Source: CAZYTX01 sp964650485
Lineage (GTDB): Bacteria > RBG-13-61-14 > DATKZS01
DNA length: 18,134 nucleotides
Direction: 5' to 3'
Assembly (NCBI GenBank): GCA_964650485.1
Contig: CAZYTX010000066.1
Span: 1 to 18,134 of the forward strand
Program-made: the position numbers and the translations under genes
Part shown: positions 1 through 7,905 of the stretch, piece by piece
How the letters are laid out: the number at the start of each line of letters is the position of its first letter
Numbering within the stretch: the first letter of the stretch is position 1
Notes under the pieces: generated by a model
What the model saw: only the letters and a program-made list of their open reading frames with translations
What the model was told of the DNA's origin: nothing
Databases searched by the model: none

Positions 1-239
1 GTGCACAATAACGGGGCGGTTTGTAAGCAGGGCCTCCCTGCCCGCCAAGTAGCACCTGGGACCATATCGCCCCGGCTATCTGCACGGCGCTTCTTCGTGC
101 ACAATAACGGGGCGGTTTGTAAGCAGGGCCTCCCTGCCCGCCAAGTAGCACTTGGAACCATATCGCCCCGGCTACCTGCACGGTGCTTCTTCGTGCACAA
201 TAACGGGGCGGCTTGTAAGCAGGGCCTCCCTGCCCGCCA
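1..239. repeat. 96-bp tandem repeat, 2 full copies and 1 partial
   Basis: Copies lie at 1-96, 97-192 and 193-239. The first two differ at four positions; the third matches for its first 47 bases with one change and then stops. Each unit contains inverted repeats: GCAGGG/CCCTGC with a 3-nt loop (27-41), CGGGGCG/CGCCCCG (12-18 with 68-74), and TGCACG/CGTGCA with a 9-nt loop across the unit junction (81-101). The array may extend left of the window. Because 96 is a multiple of 3, an open frame runs through it to 423, but its product is simply the repeat read as protein, with no recognisable domain or ribosome binding site. I do not treat it as a gene. Confidence 0.9.
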
Positions 240-511
240 TTCCTTTTCCGGGAAGAAATTTTCCCGGGCCTTGAAAAGCACCCTTTTTTGTTGTATTCTT
301 ATCTTTGCTTTTGGAGCGTGTACAAGGCTTTCGGGGTCTGGTGGCAGGAATGCCAAAGGGGGGTATCCACCGGTTCTTTTGATGCTCTGTTTTCCCTTGC
401 AGATTAACATTTATCGGCGCTGAAACGGCTTCCGGTCTCGGGGCCGTGGTGGTAGTTGAAAAAGGAAAGCGGCTGTTGAACGTGGTTTGAAATCGCTGCC
501 AGGTTATTCAG
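240..511. other. Non-coding leader upstream of the chain-length regulator
   Basis: I see no gene here. An inverted repeat CCGGGAA/TTCCCGG (248-254 with 261-267, 6-nt loop) lies just after the last repeat copy. A T-run follows at 284-289, about 16 nt away, which is too far for a convincing intrinsic terminator. The rest is a leader running to the start codon at 512. Confidence 0.5.
271..299 (+). promoter_or_regulatory. Possible sigma70-type promoter, weak
   Basis: TTGAAA at 271-276 and TATTCT at 294-299 are separated by 17 bp. The -35 is a five-of-six match and the -10 a four-of-six match. It would give a leader of about 200 nt before the gene at 512. A match of this quality can occur by chance. 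Confidence 0.25.
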
Positions 512-3058
512 ATGAGCGACAATAATCAGTTTCTGATTTTAAAGGACCAGGATGAGGCCGAGGGCAAGGATTTCTACCCCCTCGACTACGTGTTTCCCAT
601 AATCAAGAACCGTTGGGAGATACTGCTTATCGTCCTGGTCGGCCTCCTGCTGGCCATAGTCTACAACTTCCTGGCCACTCCCATTTATTCCGCACAATCG
701 AGCGTTATCATCCGGCGGGCGGTCTCTCCCAACGTGATCAAGGAGAGGCGCACCGAGATCGCTGACAAGGTGGGCAAGTACGATTTCAACTCGAAAATAA
801 TGATGATAAAGTCGCAGGCGGTTCTCATGGAGCTGGTCGAGCGTCTGATGGACATGGGCCACTACGAGAACAGGCTCAAGCAGGTCGGCTTCGAGAAAAT
901 GGACGAGGTGGAGCGCACCAAGTTCATCGCCGGGAGGGCAAACAGGCTCCGCGGCATAATAGAGGCAAAAAACGTGGGCGAAAGCAACATGGTAACCATC
1001 ACTTGCTCGAGCGCCAACCCGGTATTCGCGAGGGACGTGGCCAACCAGCTTGCTGACCTGGTTGTCGAGTACGACTCCAAGGAACAAGCAATCATAATGC
1101 AGAAGTCGCTCGGGCATCTGAAAAAGCAGATGGAGGAGGCGCGCGAGCAGGTGGAGGTGGCCGAGAAGAAGCTCTACGACTACCGGCAAGAGCACGATAT
1201 TTTCGTGACCTCTATGGACAGGAAGCTCACGGCCACGCAGCGTGCGCAGCAGGTTGAGAAGCTGGCAGATATCAGGAGGACCCGCAGCCAACTGGAGTCC
1301 AAGATCGAGGAGATAAAAAAGCTGAAAAAACAAAAGGATTACACCAAGTATACACCTGTCGAGAACGAGGCCGGCCTTCTCATGCATCTGCACAAGCAGT
1401 TGGTGGACGCCGAGGTGAGGTACGAGAGGCTAAAGAAGAATTACCTCGGCAAGCACCCGGAGCTGATCACTGAAAGAGAGAACATCGAGGTCCTGAAAGA
1501 GAAGTTCAATCAGGAGTTCGAGATAATCCTCAGCAACTTGAATTACAACCTCAACGTGGTCAAGGCTCAAGAGAAGACGCTTGAGAAGACGCTCGAGCGG
1601 ATGGAGAGGTCCGCTGTGGCCAGCACCCTGAAGGACATAGATTACCTGATACTGGAGAGGGACGCGGATTCAAACTCTGCTCTTTACAACGTACTGTTGG
1701 ACGCGGTCAAAGAAGTCAACGTCAACGCCAGCAACATGAATAACACGGTCGTATACGTGCACGAGAAGGGCAGTATACCCCTGGCGCCGTCAAGTCCCAA
1801 CAAGTCGAAGAACATCATGTTCGGTCTGTTCATGGGAGGGGTGATAGGCATAGCCTTCGCATTCGGCCGGGAGCACCTGGATATGACCATCCGGCACCCG
1901 GACGACATCAAAAAGGCGGCCAACCTTCCCGTGCTCTCCACGGTTCCCATGTACGCGTACATCAAGGAAGACGAAGTGCCCCTGATAGTGTCCTACAAAC
2001 CCAAGTCGCTGTTCAGCGAGGGGGTAACCACGTTGAGGACGCAGTTGAAAGTGAAACTGTCGCACGAGCGCCCTATGGCGCTGGCGGTGACCAGCAGCTC
2101 ACCCAAGGAAGGAAAGACGCTGATTGCGTGCAACCTGGCCGGAAGCATGGCCATGGAGGGCAAGAAGACAATAATCGTGGATGCGGACCTGCACCGGCCC
2201 AACGTGCACAAGACCTTCGGAGGGGAAAGGGATGACGGCCTGTTCGACATTGTTGCAGACGGCTTGAACCCTGACTGGCCAGATATGGATACCGACCTGA
2301 TGAGCATAGGAGACGCCCTCCACATGATACATTTGAAGCACTGGTCCGGGACCATGAAGGTCCAGTGGGATTCCCTGTCCGTGCCCTTGAGTGTCTCATA
2401 CAACACCGGCGTGCCCATGAGCTCGAACATCCACGAGTGGAGGGAAAAGTTTTCCACCCCGGAAGGCTTCCCGGCTCCCAGGAACTGGCAGCTATCCATG
2501 GACGACTCCGAGATCGCGGACTTCCCCGGTCCCCAGGACTCCGGGGCACAAGCGGTGGATTTCCTCAGAAACTATCCTGTGATGTGCAAGTCTCAATTCT
2601 TCAAGAAGCTCATACTGAACCACTACGTCAGGAAGACTGAGCTGAAAAACCTGCATTTCATCTCCGCGGGAAGCAGCTTCCACAACACCAGTGACGTGCT
2701 TGGCTCAGAACAGATGAAAACACTGCTCCAGATTCTGCGCGAGAACTACGACCGCATAATAATCGACACGCCCCCGGCATGGCCCCTCTCCGACGTGGGG
2801 GTGCTCTCTTCCATCATCGACGGAGTAGTGTGGATAGTGCGCCAGGGTGATACGCCCAGGAACGTGTTTAAAAACAGCGTCCAGCAGATTCAGCAGGTTC
2901 AGCCCAACATACTGGGGGTGGTGATTAACGCCATAGACATCCAGCGCGGCCGCTATTACTACTACGGCTACTCCCTCTACCCCTATTACCATTATTACAA
3001 GTACCACTATTACTATAAAGATTATCTCGGGGGCGAAGACCGGGACAGGACACTTTAA
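512..3058 (+). CDS. Wzz/GumC-type chain-length regulator fused to BY-kinase (polysaccharide co-polymerase, tyrosine autokinase)
   Basis: This inner-membrane protein of 848 residues should control polymer length and export through cycles of tyrosine autophosphorylation. A Wzz domain with a first membrane segment (about 36-56) is followed by a long coiled-coil periplasmic region (about 190-365), a proline-containing stretch and a second membrane segment (about 434-451). The cytoplasmic kinase has Walker A (SSSPKEGKT, 528-536), Walker A' (IIVDADLHRP, 554-563) and Walker B (IIIDTPP, 749-755). The C-terminal tail (815-838) holds 15 tyrosines, the expected autophosphorylation cluster. Between A' and B there are roughly 100 more residues than usual (about 585-711), including a stretch around 595-645 that resembles a DUF4388/PATAN fold. 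The length of 848 exceeds the usual 700-750 for this reason. The ATG start has only a weak ribosome binding site. The next gene follows after 49 bp. Family assignment is secure; the insertion's identity is not. Confidence 0.95.
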   Translation: MSDNNQFLILKDQDEAEGKDFYPLDYVFPIIKNRWEILLIVLVGLLLAIVYNFLATPIYSAQSSVIIRRAVSPNVIKERRTEIADKVGKYDFNSKIMMIKSQAVLMELVERLMDMGHYENRLKQVGFEKMDEVERTKFIAGRANRLRGIIEAKNVGESNMVTITCSSANPVFARDVANQLADLVVEYDSKEQAIIMQKSLGHLKKQMEEAREQVEVAEKKLYDYRQEHDIFVTSMDRKLTATQRAQQVEKLADIRRTRSQLESKIEEIKKLKKQKDYTKYTPVENEAGLLMHLHKQLVDAEVRYERLKKNYLGKHPELITERENIEVLKEKFNQEFEIILSNLNYNLNVVKAQEKTLEKTLERMERSAVASTLKDIDYLILERDADSNSALYNVLLDAVKEVNVNASNMNNTVVYVHEKGSIPLAPSSPNKSKNIMFGLFMGGVIGIAFAFGREHLDMTIRHPDDIKKAANLPVLSTVPMYAYIKEDEVPLIVSYKPKSLFSEGVTTLRTQLKVKLSHERPMALAVTSSSPKEGKTLIACNLAGSMAMEGKKTIIVDADLHRPNVHKTFGGERDDGLFDIVADGLNPDWPDMDTDLMSIGDALHMIHLKHWSGTMKVQWDSLSVPLSVSYNTGVPMSSNIHEWREKFSTPEGFPAPRNWQLSMDDSEIADFPGPQDSGAQAVDFLRNYPVMCKSQFFKKLILNHYVRKTELKNLHFISAGSSFHNTSDVLGSEQMKTLLQILRENYDRIIIDTPPAWPLSDVGVLSSIIDGVVWIVRQGDTPRNVFKNSVQQIQQVQPNILGVVINAIDIQRGRYYYYGYSLYPYYHYYKYHYYYKDYLGGEDRDRTL

Positions 3059-3107
3059 GTCCTGACACCCTGTCCTCTCCCGCAAGTCTTTCCGTCTCGG
3101 GCTTGAA

Positions 3108-5519
3108 ATGAGGAGTCGTTTCTACCCTTCCCTGTTTCTCACAGGGCTGATTCTTGCAATAGCTTTTTCTGCATTCCTCCGGGGAGGATACCAGAGGATA
3201 CTGTGGGCGCCGCTGTCTGTATTCATCGTTTGTCTTTTCGGGTCTTTTCTCATACTTGTCAACCACCGCAGGATGGACACCAAGCTGTCTCCCTTGATGG
3301 ACCTTCCACTGCTGGGTTTTTTTGCCTTCGCTTGTGTGTCGTACATTAACTCGGTTGATCATGAACACACGCTTTTCGAGCTCATGAGGCTGGCTTGTCT
3401 GGTCATGGTCTACTTTATCGCCGCCTATGCCGTGGCCGGAGAAGACTTTAAGAAGTCACTCGCCTTCGCACTGGTGGCTATAGGTTTTCTGGAAGCAGTC
3501 TACGCACTTTCCGTGTTCACCTCTGGCAGCCCCCTGGTGGACATCGAATGGCTCAAGATGCCCACTTACGAGAGGTACACAAGAGGCACCTTCGGCAACA
3601 AGAACCACTTCGCCGGCTTCATGGAAATGACCACACTGCTCTGTTTCGGCCTGATAGCCGCGGTGCCCAGGAACCCTGGCGAGCGGTCCTCCCAGCAGGC
3701 GTCCAAGCGCCTTATTCTTCTCATTCCAGCCGCGATCATGATACTGGGCCTGGTGCTCTCACTCTCCAGGGGAGGCTGGCTCAGCTTTCTGGCGGGCGTG
3801 GTAGTATTCCTGGTCCTGTACTGGTGGCACAGGCATTCTCGCTGGTCGCGCCTGCTGGTGCTGGGTATCCTCGTGGCCGCGGTGGCCGGGGTTTTCATGA
3901 AAGGTCTGGAGTTGAAATACCTGGACAAGCAACTTGAGAGCCTCAAGGTCGTTTACAAGGACCCCAAAGGCATACCCGCGATGAGCCGCTTCTCGCTCTG
4001 GAAGAGCGGTGCGGCCATGGTCCGGGACCATCCGGCCACGGGCACGGGATGGGGCACCTTCAAGTTTGTATACCCCTTGTATCGCGATAATCACATACTA
4101 AGAGGCCCCGCCTTCGTCCACAACGATTACATACAGGTTGCGGCCGAGGCTGGTGTTCCCGCTCTGATTTTCTTTCTAATGTTTGTAATCATGGTTCTTC
4201 GAGGGAGTCTTAAGTTAATGATTAGCCGCGAAAACGGATTCACAGCTCGCGCCATGCCTGGCGTGTTGGCGGCCTTGTCCGCGATGCTTGTCCACGAGTT
4301 CTTTGATTTCAACCTCATGGTCCCCGCGAATGCCACGGTCTTTTTCGCCCTGGCCGGTATCGTGTCGGGGCATGGCAGGGAGGCCCCATCATATGGCCGC
4401 GGAAAACCTGGTGGTGCGTGGATTGACGCGCTGATAGTGGTGCTGGTGCTGGCGTTTGCCGCAAGGAGCGCCCAGGTTTTCGCGGCCGAGCTGCACTTCG
4501 AGCGAGGCGAAGACCGAGCTGAGAAGGGAGAATTCAGGGGAGCGCTGCAAAGCTACTCGAGGGCCCGGGAGATACTGCCTTCCCGAAGCCAATATCATCG
4601 CTCGGTGGGTCACGCCTGCCTGAAGCTCTGCCAAGCCAAGTGCGACAACCGCACCCTTTACAAGGCATATCATGCCTTCCAGCAGTCCCTCGAACTCAAC
4701 AGTACTTATCCTTACCACTGGTTCGAGACGGGGGTGGCGCTGCAAAAGCTCGTGGCCAGGGGGGAGGAACATATGTCCTCCCCCGAGCCTTACTTCGAGA
4801 AAAGCGTCTCCATGGACCCTTACAATCCCCGGTTCATGTCATGGTTGCTTTACTGGCGTCTCCTCCAGGGGGACAGGGACAGGGCGCTGGAGATGTTGCC
4901 CCGGCTCCTCCAAGTTTACCCCCGGGCGGTGCACATGTTCGGCAAGATATTGCTTGCAAACGAAAGGGATATAGACCAGGTGAGCCGAGAGCTTAAAAAC
5001 GGCCGAACAATCCTCGAGTTCGGAAGGTTCCTCTACAATGAAAGACGCTGCCGCCTCGCCTTGGAACAGCTTCGGAGAATACAGCCGGGGCTCGGGACCA
5101 AGGCCGAGTTCGCAATGCTCATGGCCGAGGTGCTCTTGGACATTGATAAGACGGAAGATGCCCGGCAGACGCTGGACAAGGCGTTTAAAGCCGATCCCGG
5201 GAACTTCTTGCTGGCGAAAAGCCTTGTCAAGGTGCTTGAAAAGCAGCATGAGCAGGATGAGGCAATAAAGGTGTATATGAGAACATTGGAACAAAGGCCG
5301 GACAGCCGAGTGCTAAGGCTGCTCTTGAGGTCCTCCAGCAAATGGCAGAAAAAAGTGATTTACTCAGCAGTGGGGGAAATTAGGCTGAAAAGAAACGACC
5401 TGGAAGACGCTCTCGCGGCTTATAAAGCAGCGTTGAAATACGATCGTGAAGACAGTATTATAAATAAAAAGATAAAGCGCATTGAATTAATGATCGGCAG
5501 CAGAGCGCATAAAAAATAA
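3108..5519 (+). CDS. O-antigen ligase/Wzy-type polymerase with C-terminal TPR domain
   Basis: This is an 803-residue polytopic membrane protein of the Wzy_C (O-antigen ligase/polymerase) family. About ten hydrophobic segments occupy residues 1-458. Family signatures are visible: GTFGNKNHFAG (160-170), SLSRGG (218-223), and the large-loop region with GTGWGTF (312-318) and FVHNDYIQ (336-343), containing the histidine and arginines expected to contact the lipid-linked glycan. Residues from about 461 to 803 are soluble and helical, with TPR-like spacing such as 'GEFRGALQSYSRA' and 'NDLEDALAAYKAAL', probably for protein contacts. It probably polymerises the repeat unit, next to its chain-length regulator. 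Ligase or protein O-glycosylase activity cannot be excluded, because these subfamilies are not separable by eye. I see no clear Shine-Dalgarno motif before the ATG. Confidence 0.88.
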   Translation: MRSRFYPSLFLTGLILAIAFSAFLRGGYQRILWAPLSVFIVCLFGSFLILVNHRRMDTKLSPLMDLPLLGFFAFACVSYINSVDHEHTLFELMRLACLVMVYFIAAYAVAGEDFKKSLAFALVAIGFLEAVYALSVFTSGSPLVDIEWLKMPTYERYTRGTFGNKNHFAGFMEMTTLLCFGLIAAVPRNPGERSSQQASKRLILLIPAAIMILGLVLSLSRGGWLSFLAGVVVFLVLYWWHRHSRWSRLLVLGILVAAVAGVFMKGLELKYLDKQLESLKVVYKDPKGIPAMSRFSLWKSGAAMVRDHPATGTGWGTFKFVYPLYRDNHILRGPAFVHNDYIQVAAEAGVPALIFFLMFVIMVLRGSLKLMISRENGFTARAMPGVLAALSAMLVHEFFDFNLMVPANATVFFALAGIVSGHGREAPSYGRGKPGGAWIDALIVVLVLAFAARSAQVFAAELHFERGEDRAEKGEFRGALQSYSRAREILPSRSQYHRSVGHACLKLCQAKCDNRTLYKAYHAFQQSLELNSTYPYHWFETGVALQKLVARGEEHMSSPEPYFEKSVSMDPYNPRFMSWLLYWRLLQGDRDRALEMLPRLLQVYPRAVHMFGKILLANERDIDQVSRELKNGRTILEFGRFLYNERRCRLALEQLRRIQPGLGTKAEFAMLMAEVLLDIDKTEDARQTLDKAFKADPGNFLLAKSLVKVLEKQHEQDEAIKVYMRTLEQRPDSRVLRLLLRSSSKWQKKVIYSAVGEIRLKRNDLEDALAAYKAALKYDREDSIINKKIKRIELMIGSRAHKK

Positions 5520-5556
5520 GTCGCCGCTGCAAGAAGGAAAAAAGGAAAAAGTCGTC

Positions 5557-5584
5557 TTGACAAGTCGCTTGCCTCTGGTAGAAT
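5557..5584 (+). promoter_or_regulatory. Extended -10 sigma70 promoter
   Basis: A perfect TTGACA (5557-5562) and TAGAAT (5579-5584) are 16 bp apart, with TGG directly before the -10, giving an extended -10 element. It sits in the 149-bp gap before the gene at 5669 and leaves a leader of about 78 nt. The promoter at 7035-7062 has the same design and also shares the bases TCTGGTA. No terminator is visible between it and the gene that ends at 5519. Confidence 0.7.
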
Positions 5585-5668
5585 ATTTAACTCTTAATAA
5601 TAAAATATGGATGCTCATCTCCCGCGCGTATTGTATCGAAGCGTTATAAAGCTGTACATGGTCTTTAA

Positions 5669-6940
5669 ATGAGTAATAAGATCACGGATTCCTACCAGTT
5701 GATTGGAATGTGTCTGGCCCCCTTCGATGAGTCCCGGGTGTCGCTCATCGAGAAGGCGGCCCTGAATATCCGGGACTGGGGAGAGATATACCGGTTGTGC
5801 TGGGACAGACATGTATCCACCCTGGTCTTCTCCAGGATTCAAAAGGCCGGCCTTGACGGCCTCATGCCTGCCGAGCTTAGGGACAGGTTCCTGAGCCTTT
5901 ACATGAACGTTGCCACCCAGAACTCGCTCCGCATCCAGCAGGCCCTTCCGGTGACTTCGTCTCTCATGGACAAGGGGGTGAAGGTCCTCTACTTCAAGGG
6001 CACCAGCATGGCCATGATGGGGGATTACACTGATCTGGGCCAACGGATGTTCTCTGACGTGGACGTTCTGGTGGACACCGATGACAAGGACTTGGTAAGA
6101 GGGGCTTTTCGTGAGAACGGCGACTGGTACGAGTTGACCGGTGGGGTCATTCATCCCGGAGTGGAGACCAAGTGGGTCAACGACTGGGGCACGCTTGTCG
6201 AGGTACACTGGCAACTCTTCCCCTTGAACGCGGTCCCGAGCGCGGTCCCAGAGAAGCGGCTGTGGTCGAATGCCAGGGAGCTCACCTACAAGGGCAGCAA
6301 GGCCCTGATTCCCAGCCGGGAAGACCGGTTCATCCAGTCCGCGATACACTCCACCGCCCATCACTCCTTTGATTCCTCCTTTCTTTTTACAAGCGTCGCG
6401 GACCTTGCCCATCTCTTGGGCAACCACTCGGCAAAGATGGACTGGGAGGGAATGGGCCGTTCCCTGAAAAATGAGTGCATGATGGAACACGTTGCCGTGG
6501 CCATGGAGCTTGCATTGGACCTTACAAAATATGAGCCCCTGGCCGAGGGGCTCAGGGAGTTCTACGGCCTTGTGCCGGGGCTCCAAGAGCTCACAAGACC
6601 GTTCTCGTCCGCACTCATAAAAATGGTAAGGAAGCCGTGGATATTCACCAGCAGAAAGGAATCAGTGCTTTTCGCCAGGAAGGTATCCCTTTACACCAGG
6701 ATGCAGAACGTGCTTCCCAGGTTTGTGATCGAGCCCGTGCGATGGACACTCTACGGCCCCAGGAAGGACGGGAACATATCCGGGTGCAGGAACCTGATTG
6801 AAGCAGTCGGGGATCCGGTAAAATACAGGAAAAAGATGTGGGACCCCGTGGTGCTGAGCTATATACTTGAGCTCTACAGGTTCTACCGCAGGATAGGATA
6901 TGCAGGATTTGGAAAAGACATGCCAACTATACAGAGCTGA
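5669..6940 (+). CDS. Nucleotidyltransferase-fold family protein (NTP_transf_5 type)
   Basis: This protein of 423 residues resembles the uncharacterised nucleotidyltransferase family NTP_transf_5, which is often found in polysaccharide loci. The diagnostic stretch is VLYFKGTSMA (106-115) followed by FSDVDVLVD (128-136), whose paired aspartates fit the metal-binding DxD of the nucleotidyltransferase fold. GTLVEVHWQLF (174-184) is typical of the family and may supply the third acidic residue. No membrane segment or signal peptide is visible, so it is probably cytoplasmic. The substrate is not known and cannot be told from sequence. The gene stands between two promoters as a separate unit. An upstream ATG at 5658 closes after four codons, so 5669 is the best start, although no ribosome binding site is obvious. 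Confidence 0.8.
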   Translation: MSNKITDSYQLIGMCLAPFDESRVSLIEKAALNIRDWGEIYRLCWDRHVSTLVFSRIQKAGLDGLMPAELRDRFLSLYMNVATQNSLRIQQALPVTSSLMDKGVKVLYFKGTSMAMMGDYTDLGQRMFSDVDVLVDTDDKDLVRGAFRENGDWYELTGGVIHPGVETKWVNDWGTLVEVHWQLFPLNAVPSAVPEKRLWSNARELTYKGSKALIPSREDRFIQSAIHSTAHHSFDSSFLFTSVADLAHLLGNHSAKMDWEGMGRSLKNECMMEHVAVAMELALDLTKYEPLAEGLREFYGLVPGLQELTRPFSSALIKMVRKPWIFTSRKESVLFARKVSLYTRMQNVLPRFVIEPVRWTLYGPRKDGNISGCRNLIEAVGDPVKYRKKMWDPVVLSYILELYRFYRRIGYAGFGKDMPTIQS

Positions 6941-6977
6941 CAAGGTGCCAAGAAGCTATTTGGTAGTGGACATACAG

Positions 6978-7004
6978 CCAAAATTAATAAATGAAATTAA
7001 TTGG
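6978..7004. repeat. AT-rich inverted repeat, possible operator
   Basis: The arms AATTAAT (6982-6988) and ATTAATT (6996-7002) are separated by 7 nt and extend to an outer CC/GG pair with a 2-nt bulge on the left. It lies about 30 bp upstream of the -35 of the NusG-like gene, where an operator could sit. There is no T-run, so it is not a terminator. Function is unknown. Confidence 0.35.
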
Positions 7005-7034
7005 TTATGAGGCTTGAAAAGATTTTGACTAGGC

Positions 7035-7062
7035 TTGACAAAGGCGATTTATCTGGTACTAT
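7035..7062 (+). promoter_or_regulatory. Extended -10 sigma70 promoter of the antiterminator-led operon
   Basis: A perfect TTGACA (7035-7040) and TACTAT (7057-7062) are 16 bp apart, with TGG before the -10. A short hairpin ACCCA/TGGGT (7072-7076 with 7082-7086, 5-nt loop) lies right after the expected transcription start. I found no match to the E. coli ops element in the leader. Confidence 0.7.
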
Positions 7063-7129
7063 ATGATTATTACCCAGTAATTGGGTGCTTGTGTGATCGG
7101 CGCGATTAATTCAGGGGATCTAGCCAGAC

Positions 7130-7705
7130 ATGTTAAAAATTTCGGAAAATCCTCCCCAGCGCTGGCCGGAGTGCAGAGCCCTTGAGGATGATGTGGGGAA
7201 ATGGTGGGTGGTGCGGGTCAAGCCCAGGAACGAGAAGGCCCTGGCCTGGGAACTCCAGAGGATGGGAGTGAGCTACTACCTGCCGCTCATGACCAAGCGC
7301 ACCATCCGCCGCGATAATGGGAAACCCCGTAAATCCATCATCTGCCTGTTCCCGGGCTATATATCAATAGCCGACTACCAGGAGCGCAGAGCTGAAATCA
7401 TGCGCAGCGGCCGGGTGCTCCGGCCCATCGAGGTGCTCGACCAGGAGAGGTTCGTGCAAGAGCTCAAAAGCGTGCGCAAGGCCCTCGAGTCCGCCCTTGA
7501 ACTGGAACTGCACCCCTGTCTGGCCGCGGGCCACGAGGTTATAATTACATCGGGGCCGATGCAGGGTGTGCAGGGGGCAGTGGCGGAGTTCAATCAGCGC
7601 AGGGTGTACCTGAACGTGCACATGTTCAACCAGGCCGTTACAGTGGCGGTTGATCCGGAGCAGTTGGCACAGGTTGGAAACAGCTTTGATATAAAAAGCG
7701 CTTAA
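7130..7705 (+). CDS. NusG/RfaH-like transcription antiterminator
   Basis: This 191-residue protein is a NusG paralog. Residues about 24-115 form the NusG N-terminal domain, with KWWVVRVKPRNEKALA (24-39), LPLMTKRTIR (51-60) and LFPGYISI (73-80), which contact RNA polymerase. Residues about 133-175 form a KOW domain (AGHEVIITSGPMQGVQG, 133-149). Specialised NusG paralogs such as RfaH, LoaP and UpxY are commonly encoded at the head of long polysaccharide operons and help polymerase read through them. Here it follows a strong promoter and precedes about 8 kb of co-directional genes with no visible terminator, which fits that role. Housekeeping nusG normally sits beside ribosomal protein genes, so this is not it. 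The ATG has a purine-rich AGGGGA element upstream. Confidence 0.9.
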   Translation: MLKISENPPQRWPECRALEDDVGKWWVVRVKPRNEKALAWELQRMGVSYYLPLMTKRTIRRDNGKPRKSIICLFPGYISIADYQERRAEIMRSGRVLRPIEVLDQERFVQELKSVRKALESALELELHPCLAAGHEVIITSGPMQGVQGAVAEFNQRRVYLNVHMFNQAVTVAVDPEQLAQVGNSFDIKSA

Positions 7706-7905
7706 AAGCGCCTGAGTTCAAGGCCCCGAGCCCTAAAAGAGCGAGATCGAGATTATAGTACGCTCGAATCTTACCCGAGTAATGTAAATCGGTTGTCCTT
7801 GGTACCGCCGACGGGATAGGGGTTTGTGAATAGTTATAGTAACTGGAAAAAGCTTCACATGGTGATTGAAATACGGTCCAGCCTGGAAGCAATGGAGAGG
7901 ACAAT
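7706..7905. other. Intergenic region with small hairpins
   Basis: This 200-bp gap separates the antiterminator gene from the WecA-like gene. It contains small inverted repeats: TCGAG/CTCGA (about 7748-7768), CGGT/ACCG (about 7789-7806) and AGTTA/TAACT with a 3-nt loop (7832-7844). None is followed by a T-run and no good promoter is seen. It could be a recruitment or pausing site for the antiterminator, but no known motif matches. Confidence 0.3.

Noticed and set aside
1..239. CRISPR array
   Set aside because: The units are contiguous 96-bp tandem copies without unique spacers, and no cas gene is present.
248..289. Rho-independent terminator after the repeats
   Set aside because: The 7-bp stem is followed by a T-run only after about 16 nt, with unrelated bases between, so the geometry is wrong.
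1..423. Open frame of 140 codons starting with GTG across the tandem repeats
   Set aside because: Its first 80 residues are the 96-bp repeat translated, the remainder has no domain, and there is no visible ribosome binding site. The frame stays open because the period is a multiple of three.
539..1393. Long minus-strand open frame opposite the Wzz/BY-kinase gene
   Set aside because: The + strand frame encodes a clear Wzz/BY-kinase with all motifs. The antisense product has no recognisable domain and reflects GC-rich codon structure. The same holds for minus-strand frames at 5615-6586 and 11396-12328.
7706..7905. Riboswitch (for example c-di-GMP GEMM) before the WecA-like gene
   Set aside because: I could not find the conserved core bases of any riboswitch class I know; only short generic hairpins are present.
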